From assembly GCA_005773755.1 (NCBI GenBank), contig SXHE01000045.1, forward strand, positions 1 through 11,209: 11,209 bases of DNA. Direction: 5' to 3'. Source of the stretch: Planctomycetia bacterium. GTDB lineage: Bacteria > Planctomycetota > Planctomycetia > Gemmatales > Gemmataceae. Position numbers and translations under genes: made by a program. A model generated the notes under the pieces. The model searched no databases. It saw only the letters and a list, made by a program, of their open reading frames with translations, and had not been told where the DNA came from. Positions 6,344 to 11,209 of this stretch are shown piece by piece. Within the stretch, counting starts at the first letter, position 1, and each line of letters begins with the position of its first letter.

Positions 6344-7686
6344 TCCGGCTCCTCCCCCTGTTCGCGTTGGCGTTCGTCCCTGCGCTGTTCCCGTCGGCGG
6401 GAGCCGCGCCGGTGCCGCCCGGCACGCGCGCCGAGTTCGGCACCGACGGGATGCTCTCCCGCGCCGACATGGAGAAGGTGGGCTTCGACACCCGCGCGGC
6501 CAAGCGCGACGGCAACCGCGACTGGCCCGAAGACGCGATACGCGAAGAGAAAGAACCCGAAGACCGGCGCAAGCCCGCCGTGCCGGACAAGCCGCGCCCC
6601 GCGAACCGCTACGACCTCGCCGTTCACATGCCGTGGGCCAAGTTCCGGCCCGGCGAACCGGTGTTCGCGTACTTCGTGTTGAGGAACAACCGCGACGCCG
6701 CGCTGCGGCTCGGGTCGCGCATGGACCTGTCCGGCGCGTACCCGGAGTTCCGCGGCGGCGGCATCTCGTTCGACGTGCGCGACCGCGCCACCAACACGAG
6801 CGTGCTGAAGGGGCTGGCCGCGAGCACCAACTGCGGCGGCGGGTCGCTCGTCGACGTGCCGGCCGACGGCTACTACTGCGTGCGCGGCGACCTGAACCGC
6901 ATCGCCGGCGGTCTCGCGCCGGGCGACTACGAGGTTGATTGGCGGTGCGGGCGGCTCGCGTCCGCGCCGGTCCGGTTCACGGTCACGAAGGACGACGCTC
7001 TCAAACCGGCCGCGGTCGCCAAGCCCACCCGCACCCGATTCTTCCACCTCACGCACGCGCCCCACGAGGACGACGAGCGCGCGCCGCCGCGCGGCGGGCC
7101 GTTCTTCCGCGCGGGCAACCTCGATTCGATCTACTCCGGCCAGTTCGAATCGGCCGTCGCCGTCGGGCCGGGTGGCGCGTACGTCCCGGACGTGCGCGCG
7201 TTCCCCGCGGCCGACAAGTTGGTCGAGGCGGTGATCGAGTGGAAGCCGTACCGCGCGGGCGACCGGGTCGCGGTCACGCTCCGCGCGGTGCCGCCCCACA
7301 AGGAGGTGCGGTTCGACGACCTGCCGCACCTGTACCTTCAGATCGAGATGCCGGATCGCGGCGACTGGCCGCTCGGAGAACAAGAGAAGCAGGCCGAACT
7401 GAAGCACCTCGCCTACCGCTACGCCACGCCGCTGACAATTGAGGTCGCGCTGCCGTCGGGCTGGCGCGAGCGGCTGGGCACGGACGGCGCGGCGCGGTTT
7501 GCGGTGGTGGCGGCGGCAAAGGAAGTGGAACTGCCACAGGGCCGCAACGAGCGGATGAAGAAGCTCGAAGAGAAGCGGGCCGAGCGCGCGGACCCGGACG
7601 CGCCGCCGGTGTGGGGCGGGGTCGTCCGCACGCCGTTCGTAGAACTGCGGCTACCCCCGCGGTTCCCGGCCCGCGACGAGCGTTGA
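6340..7686 (+). CDS. Secreted protein of unknown function, second of a tandem paralog pair
   Basis: The 448-residue product has a clean signal peptide (MIRLLPLFALAFVPALFPSAGAA, likely cut near residue 22-23). The mature protein aligns with the preceding gene's product: GMLSRADMEKVGFDTRA (37-53) is the strongest shared block, followed by DLAVHMP (92-98), FRPGEPVFAYFVLRNN (102-117), PGDYEVDW and SAPVRFTV (194-215), EWKPYRAGDRVAVTL (300-314), TPLTIEVALPSGWRER (363-378) and WGGVVRTPFVELRLPPR (425-441). Unlike its partner it carries a charged insert after the first block (about 54-90, RDGNRDWPEDAIREEKEPED) and a Lys/Glu/Arg-rich helix-like stretch near 403-418. Cys165, Cys180 and Cys203 are not all shared with the partner. 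The ATGA overlap with the upstream gene means the two are likely made together. No known domain or active site was recognised, and function is unknown. Confidence 0.9.
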   Translation: MIRLLPLFALAFVPALFPSAGAAPVPPGTRAEFGTDGMLSRADMEKVGFDTRAAKRDGNRDWPEDAIREEKEPEDRRKPAVPDKPRPANRYDLAVHMPWAKFRPGEPVFAYFVLRNNRDAALRLGSRMDLSGAYPEFRGGGISFDVRDRATNTSVLKGLAASTNCGGGSLVDVPADGYYCVRGDLNRIAGGLAPGDYEVDWRCGRLASAPVRFTVTKDDALKPAAVAKPTRTRFFHLTHAPHEDDERAPPRGGPFFRAGNLDSIYSGQFESAVAVGPGGAYVPDVRAFPAADKLVEAVIEWKPYRAGDRVAVTLRAVPPHKEVRFDDLPHLYLQIEMPDRGDWPLGEQEKQAELKHLAYRYATPLTIEVALPSGWRERLGTDGAARFAVVAAAKEVELPQGRNERMKKLEEKRAERADPDAPPVWGGVVRTPFVELRLPPRFPARDER

Positions 7687-7717
7687 CCTTCCCCCGCGAA
7701 ACGCGCTATGAATTGGT

Positions 7718-7936
7718 AGCGCGCGAAAAATGTTGCACAAGGTTCGATACCTGGGACCGCGGGCGTCTCGCCCGCTGATTGTCCCGTCGGTACGTTGTGC
7801 GGACACGGGTATTGCCCCCGCGCCCGCTGTAAAGCGGGCGGGAGGTTCCCTCCGCCAAGCGGGAGGGGTTCGCCCGCGGTCCCGGGAACGGACCGAAGCG
7901 GGCGGCTCGAAAATCCTTGCACAACAAGTGCGCGCT
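7718..7936. repeat. Nested palindromic element between convergent genes
   Basis: The gap between the convergent genes ending at 7686 and 7950 is almost filled by one imperfect palindrome. Outer arms are AGCGCGC (7718-7724) with GCGCGCT (7930-7936). Inside are TGTTGCACAAGG (7731-7742) with CCTTGCACAACA (7915-7926), pairing at 10 of 12 bases, then a perfect 13-bp pair GGGACCGCGGGCG (7753-7765) with CGCCCGCGGTCCC (7871-7883). The interior holds separate hairpins at 7759-7775 (7-bp stem, TCT loop), 7821-7840 (8-bp stem, GTAA loop) and a bulged one near 7849-7867. Position and symmetry fit a bidirectional terminator. The layered structure also fits a dispersed REP/MITE-like repeat; no open frame or transposase is present. 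Confidence 0.7.
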
Positions 7937-7949
7937 TGAGTGTCGCGCG

Positions 7950-8585
7950 TCAGCACTTGCGGATCACGCCGGTGAGCACGCCGAGGATGCGGATGTCCTC
8001 GCGGGTCGGGTCCACGACGATCGGCTCCATCGTGCTGTTCATCGGGTGCAGGTGGATCGCGTCCTTCCGCTTGTAGTACTTCTTCAGCGTCATGGCCTTC
8101 TCGACCATCGCGACCACCTTCTCGCCGTTCTCGCACGTCTCGCACTTGCGGATCACCACGTAGTCGCCGTCGGCGATGTGGCCCTCGATCATCGACGAGC
8201 CGCGCACCTTGACCACGAACATGTCTTCGTTGCCGAACAGCTCGCGCATTTCCAGGCGCTCGTCGTCCTGTTGGGTCACTTCGATGGCCTTGCCCGCGGC
8301 GACGAGGCCGAGCACCGGCAGGCTGAACCCGCCCGAGGTGCCGCCCGGAATGGTGATCCCGCGGGCCTGCGCCCGCTTGTTATTCTTGTGCTTCTGCACC
8401 CGGTTGATGTACCCCTTCGACTCCAGCGCCTTCAGGTGGCACATGACCCCGTTGGGCGACGAGATGCCGAATTCCTGGCAGATGTCGCGAATGGCCGGCG
8501 GGAACCCCTTCGTCTCGATGTGCTTGACGATGTAGTTGTAAATCTTCTGCTGCTTGGTCGTGAGCGCAACCTTTTCTTCCGACAT
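7950..8585 (-). CDS. lexA: LexA, SOS response repressor and S24-family autoprotease
   Basis: The 211-residue product represses DNA-damage genes and cleaves itself when RecA filaments form. The N-terminal winged helix (about 5-66) shows the family pattern: LTTKQQKIYNYI, GFPPAIRDICQEFGISSPNGV and HLKALESKGYINR. The C-terminal protease domain has the cleavage bond Ala97-Gly98 within VAAGKA, nucleophile Ser131 in RGSSMIEGHIADGDYVVI, and general base Lys168 in MTLKKY. All essential parts are present, so it should be a functional autoprotease. An unusual CETC (Cys148, Cys151) sits in the loop between the Ser and Lys strands. The start at 8585 is set by a GGGAGAG site and the conserved N-terminus. 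It is divergent from trpD and convergent with the upstream secreted gene. Autoregulation is expected from the family, and candidate operators lie at 8635-8645 and 8780-8790. Confidence 0.97.
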   Translation of the reverse strand: MSEEKVALTTKQQKIYNYIVKHIETKGFPPAIRDICQEFGISSPNGVMCHLKALESKGYINRVQKHKNNKRAQARGITIPGGTSGGFSLPVLGLVAAGKAIEVTQQDDERLEMRELFGNEDMFVVKVRGSSMIEGHIADGDYVVIRKCETCENGEKVVAMVEKAMTLKKYYKRKDAIHLHPMNSTMEPIVVDPTREDIRILGVLTGVIRKC

Positions 8586-8591
8586 GGCTCT

Positions 8592-8596
8592 CTCCC
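8592..8596 (-). promoter_or_regulatory. Ribosome binding site for lexA
   Basis: On the minus strand GGGAG, extended by AGAG, lies 6 nt before the ATG at 8585. It supports this start over upstream in-frame alternatives reaching to 8792. Confidence 0.7.
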
Positions 8597-8634
8597 GTAA
8601 GGTAGGTGTGTGGTGGTGAGTGTTCGTTTGTTCC

Positions 8635-8645
8635 GATAACTGTTC
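8635..8645. promoter_or_regulatory. Candidate LexA operator, lexA-proximal copy
   Basis: GATAACTGTTC recurs as GACAACTGTTC at 8780-8790 (10 of 11 identical). The surrounding TGTTCCG is itself repeated directly at 8629-8635 and 8641-8647 (period 12), with a further TGTTCG at 8621-8626. Such GTTC half-sites recall known LexA boxes of other phyla, but the spacing differs from the Gram-positive and alphaproteobacterial forms. The assignment is inference from position. Confidence 0.35.
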
Positions 8646-8770
8646 CGCACGTTGTCTTGCGGGTGGGGTCGAGTTCGACGGTTTCGTCCGCTTGCGACAC
8701 TCGTGCGGCCCCCGAACCCTCCCAGACCTTCCAGGCGTTACATTTCCTACACCCGTCCACCGTATATGAA

Positions 8771-8799
8771 AGTATATAGGACAACTGTTCACAACGGAA
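8771..8799 (-). promoter_or_regulatory. Candidate lexA promoter
   Basis: Read on the minus strand, TTCCGT (8799-8794) and TATACT (8776-8771) are separated by 17 bp. The -10 is good and the -35 poor. The transcript would have a leader of roughly 180 nt containing the TGTTCCG repeats. Confidence 0.35.
8780..8790. promoter_or_regulatory. Candidate LexA operator, promoter copy
   Basis: GACAACTGTTC lies between the -10 and -35 of the proposed lexA promoter, where a bound repressor would block RNA polymerase. It matches GATAACTGTTC at 8635-8645 in 10 of 11 bases. Binding by LexA is inference. Confidence 0.4.
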
Positions 8800-8807
8800 G
8801 AGAAAAA

Positions 8808-8837
8808 TTGTCGAAATCCGCGCGGGCGCGTTAATAT
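8808..8837 (+). promoter_or_regulatory. Candidate trpD promoter
   Basis: TTGTCG (8808-8813), an 18-bp spacer and TAATAT (8832-8837) form a sigma-70-like promoter 47 bp before the trpD start. It is back to back with the proposed lexA promoter, with only 8 bp between the two -35 boxes, so regulation of one could affect the other. No tryptophan leader peptide or attenuator was seen. Confidence 0.4.
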
Positions 8838-8884
8838 TCGCCCAAGACTCGCGCCGGGTTCCCTTTTCCGTCCTGGGGTGTCGC

Positions 8885-9910
8885 TTGGATTTGCCCGTTC
8901 CGTACTGGTTCGCGGAGCTGTACCCCGCGCTGCTGGCGGGGCGCGACCTCGCGCCTGCGCGGATCACCGACGCGGTGCGCGACCTCGTTGCCGGGCGTGT
9001 GGACGAGGCCCGCGGGGCCGCGTTCCTCACCGCCCTGCGCATCAAGGGCGAAACCGCTGACGAGATCGCGGCAGCAGCCCTCGTGCTGCGCGAGCAGATG
9101 GTCGGCCTGGTGCCCGTGTCCGGGCCGGTGCTCGACACCTGCGGCACCGGCGGCGACGAGAGTGGCACGTTCAATATCAGCACGGCCGCGGCGCTGGTCG
9201 CGTGCGGGGCCGGCGTGCCGGTCGTGAAACACGGCGGCCGGGCGGTGTCCAGCAAGTCCGGCAGCGCGGACGTGCTGCGCGAACTCGGCGTGCCCATCGA
9301 GGCCGGCCCGGAGTGGGCGCAGAAGTGCCTGGAGCGGTGCGGGTTCGCGTTCTGCTACGCCCCCCAGTTCCATCGTGGCATGGCCCACGTCGCGCCGCTG
9401 CGCCGGAAGCTCGGCGTCCGCACGCTGTTCAACCTGCTCGGCCCGCTGGCGAACCCGGCCAGCGCCCCGTACCAGCTCCTCGGCGTCGGTAAGCCGGACC
9501 TGCTCGACCCGCTGGCCGGGGCCATCGCGCACCTGGGCATCCGGCAGGCGGTGCTGGTGTGCAGCGCGGACGGGCTGGACGAGGTGAGCCTCGCGGCCCC
9601 GACGATGGTGCGGATCGTGCGCGGCAACGAGTACGAGACCTGCGAGTGGACCCCGGCCATGTTCGGGCTGGCCGCGGTCACGACCGATTCGATCCGCGCG
9701 GCGGATTCGACCGCGAGCGCCGCCATCGTTCGCGGGGTGCTGAACGGGGACGACGGCCCGGCCCGGCGCATCGTGGTGGCGAACGCCGCCGCCGCGCTCT
9801 GGGCCGCGGAAGCCGTGCCGACTCTCAAGGACGGCGTCGAGAGGGCCGAAGCCGCGCTCCGGGACGGCCGCGCGCGGGCCGTGCTGGAGGCCCTGTGCCG
9901 TCCGGACTGA
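8885..9910 (+). CDS. trpD: Anthranilate phosphoribosyltransferase
   Basis: The 341-residue product transfers the phosphoribosyl group of PRPP to anthranilate, the second step of tryptophan synthesis, in the cytoplasm. Length is normal for the family. The N-terminal helical part (about 5-75) is followed by the PRPP loop DTCGTGGDESGTFNIST (84-100), KHGGRAVSSKSGSADVLRELG (115-135), the block HVAPLRRKLGVRTLFNLLGP (168-187, Arg179 candidate anthranilate ligand) and DGLDEVS (229-235). The usual KHGNR motif reads KHGGR: Gly118 replaces an Asn that contacts anthranilate in characterised enzymes. The start is probably TTG 8885, with GGGGTG (8875-8880) just upstream; no ATG or GTG exists in frame nearby, and TTG 8891 is the alternative. 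No other trp gene is adjacent, so the pathway genes are scattered. A moonlighting or broader phosphoribosyltransferase role is possible but less likely. Confidence 0.96.
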   Translation: MDLPVPYWFAELYPALLAGRDLAPARITDAVRDLVAGRVDEARGAAFLTALRIKGETADEIAAAALVLREQMVGLVPVSGPVLDTCGTGGDESGTFNISTAAALVACGAGVPVVKHGGRAVSSKSGSADVLRELGVPIEAGPEWAQKCLERCGFAFCYAPQFHRGMAHVAPLRRKLGVRTLFNLLGPLANPASAPYQLLGVGKPDLLDPLAGAIAHLGIRQAVLVCSADGLDEVSLAAPTMVRIVRGNEYETCEWTPAMFGLAAVTTDSIRAADSTASAAIVRGVLNGDDGPARRIVVANAAAALWAAEAVPTLKDGVERAEAALRDGRARAVLEALCRPD

Positions 9911-9920
9911 GCCAACCGGC

Positions 9921-10125
9921 CGAACGGCCCGCAGATCGCGCTGAGAAGACGCAGATGAAATCCGATCAAAGGTAGAAGAGTTTTGACAGGATGAACAGGA
10001 TGAACAGAGATGGATTAACGGAGCGGGCTCCACTCTTCATCCTGCTTGATCCTCTCGATCCTGTCAAAAACGGCCTTTAGATCGGATTTCATCTGCATCT
10101 TCTCTGCGCGATCTGCGGGCCATTC
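9921..10125. repeat. Large imperfect inverted repeat with 9-bp periodic core
   Basis: Starting 10 bp after trpD, a left arm from 9926 pairs with a right arm ending at 10121. The outer 42 bases differ at only two positions (GGCCCGCAGATCGCGC and GCAGATGAAATCCGATC are shared blocks). Pairing resumes at TTTTGACAGGAT (9981-9992) with ATCCTGTCAAAA (10058-10069) and continues loosely to an apex near 10014-10028. The left core repeats ACAGGATGA with a 9-bp step, and the right core repeats the complementary GATCCTSTC with the same step. No open reading frame is present. It looks like a dispersed intergenic element and could form a long hairpin that ends the trpD transcript. Confidence 0.75.
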
Positions 10126-10348
10126 TTGCCTCTGAGCGGTTGCGCGGCCGCGCTCGTTACAAACCGGAGACACGCCCGCAATAACACAGGTGTGACGGAC
10201 CGCGGCGCGACAAGCTGGGCAATCTCCGGAACTGTGTGCGCCGTCGGTATAACGATACTATGCTGTTAGCTGAGTCGTCGTAAGTCGTCACAGAAATCCC
10301 CACCGGCGGTCCCGTGCCGCCTTCGTTCCTACTTACCGAGGCACTCTC
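10126..10348 (+). other. Non-coding leader region of the last gene
   Basis: No gene is seen here. A 12-bp palindrome GCGCGGCCGCGC lies at 10142-10153. TATAAC at 10248-10253 is the best -10 candidate, but no -35 sits at a suitable distance. TTACAA-N17-AATAAC (10157-10185) is a weaker alternative. GAGG at 10338-10341, 7 nt before the ATG, is the ribosome binding site. Confidence 0.35.
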
Positions 10349-11209
10349 ATGCGCGCGCGGATCGCGGCCGGTTTGGTCGTCGCGACGGCCGGAATGGTGA
10401 CACTACTCGGCGGCACGGCGAACTACGCCGCCGCCCAGCCCGACAAGGAAAAGAACAAGGGCGCGAAGGCCGCGCCGCCGAAGCACCTGTACGGCCACGA
10501 CCTGCGGGTGCGCAAAGGCGGTGAAAAGGACTTCGGCCCCGAAACGCCGCGCATCGGCGTCGAGCTGTTCCACGACGAGGCGAACAAGGCGCTCGTGCTC
10601 ATCAGCGAGACGGGCGCGCTCGCGGTCACGAAGGCCCCGACCGTGGCCCTGGGTGCGGACCGCAAGTGCGAGTGGAAGACGGCACACGACCTGAACTGCC
10701 GCAAGGCCGGCGAAGCCGAGTTCACACAGAAGACGAAGAAGTGGGGCGTCGAAATCTTCCAGGACCGCGCCACCACGCAACTGCTGTACGTGTGCGAGTC
10801 CGGGTCCGTGATGCTGGCCCCCACGCCGGTCGGGTTCGTGACCGAGAAAGGCCCGAAGTGGCACCACGCGCTGGAGCCGAAGGTTCGCGCCCCGGAACAG
10901 GTGGCGTTCGACAACGCGAAGAAGTTCGGCATGGAAATCTTCAAGGACGAGAACACCGGCGGGCTGATCTACATCACCGAGGTCGGGATGATCGCCCCGG
11001 CCGGCACCGCGGCGGGCGCGCCCACGAAGATCGAAGCGCCGAAGGCCCAGTACGGCCTCGACCTGCGCGTGCGCGGGGCCGACGAACCCGACTTCACCGA
11101 CAAGACCAAGCGCCTGGGCGTCGAGGTGTTCGAGGACCCGAACACCAAGACGCTGTTCTACCTGACCGAGTCCGGCTCGGTCGCGACGGCCCCGCTCGGC
11201 AAGATGGCC
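10349..11209 (+). CDS. Secreted protein of at least four tandem 62-residue repeats, 3'-truncated
   Basis: An open frame runs from ATG 10349 to the window end without a stop, giving 287 residues. GAGG lies 7 nt upstream. The signal peptide is clear (MRAR, hydrophobic 5-20, AAA cut before Gln30), followed by a Lys-rich linker (31-45). The mature part consists of four homologous units at about 46-97, 108-160, 170-220 and 234-282. Each has a pattern like [LK]-x2-[GA]-x-DLRVR, then K-x-GVEIF-x-D-x-NT-x2-LIYITESGSV-x-x-AP. The best-conserved core is GVE[VI]F-[EKQH]D followed by a hydrophobic strand and E[ST]G; unit 3 varies to EVGMIAP. Repeat spacing is 62, 62 and 64 residues. Small beta units of this kind may build a propeller-like or elongated surface structure, but that is inference. 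I recognise no named family, and the function and full repeat number are unknown. Confidence 0.88.
   Translation, partial: MRARIAAGLVVATAGMVTLLGGTANYAAAQPDKEKNKGAKAAPPKHLYGHDLRVRKGGEKDFGPETPRIGVELFHDEANKALVLISETGALAVTKAPTVALGADRKCEWKTAHDLNCRKAGEAEFTQKTKKWGVEIFQDRATTQLLYVCESGSVMLAPTPVGFVTEKGPKWHHALEPKVRAPEQVAFDNAKKFGMEIFKDENTGGLIYITEVGMIAPAGTAAGAPTKIEAPKAQYGLDLRVRGADEPDFTDKTKRLGVEVFEDPNTKTLFYLTESGSVATAPLGKMA

Noticed and set aside
8668..8679. GTCGAGTTCGAC palindrome upstream of lexA as the LexA operator
   Set aside because: It is a short single-copy palindrome of common GC-rich words. The repeated GAYAACTGTTC sites are better placed.
8831..10033. 400-codon minus-strand open frame opposite trpD
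   Set aside because: trpD has every family motif on the + strand; the opposite frame shows none and runs into the repeat element.
9981..10066. Possible CRISPR-like short repeats (ACAGGATGA steps)
   Set aside because: Units are 9 bp and contiguous with no spacers, and the two sets are inverted relative to each other. This is a palindromic repeat, not an array.

Overview
The window looks like chromosomal DNA from a planctomycete, most likely a Gemmata-like member of the Gemmataceae. This inference rests on very high G+C with strong G/C preference at third codon positions, several secreted paralogous proteins of unrecognised families, an Uma2-type nuclease gene, and dispersed palindromic or short-period intergenic elements. 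No rRNA, tRNA, CRISPR array, transposase or phage gene was seen. Eight protein genes are supported, two of them cut by the window edges.

Left part (1-1742): two consecutive genes on the + strand encode exported cupredoxin-like proteins with a C-terminal carboxypeptidase-regulatory-like segment. The second keeps a plausible type 1 copper site (His, Cys-x2-His-x2-Met). The first has lost both His and the Cys, so the pair looks like one copper protein and one degenerate or repurposed copy. A strong GC hairpin follows.

Middle (1743-4916): a large OPT-family transporter with a soluble insert is followed by a 13-bp hairpin with a 4-nt loop, then by an Uma2-family (DUF820) PD-(D/E)XK nuclease gene.

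Centre-right (5000-7686): two secreted paralogs of unknown function are arranged head to tail with an ATGA stop/start overlap, so they are probably one transcriptional and translational unit. They converge on lexA (minus strand, 7950-8585). The 263-bp gap between them is mostly a nested palindromic element that could terminate transcription in both directions.

Right part (8586-11209): lexA and trpD diverge from a 299-bp control region. That region holds candidate back-to-back promoters and two copies of GAYAACTGTTC, one lying between the -35 and -10 of the proposed lexA promoter; this is a candidate LexA operator. trpD (anthranilate phosphoribosyltransferase) stands alone, without other trp genes. 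After it comes a roughly 200-bp imperfect inverted repeat, then a secreted protein made of at least four tandem repeats of about 62 residues, cut off by the window end.

No complete new system can be demonstrated here. The best leads are the tandem secreted paralogs, the copper-ligand-less cupredoxin, the four-repeat secreted protein, the putative LexA operator and the two large palindromic elements.
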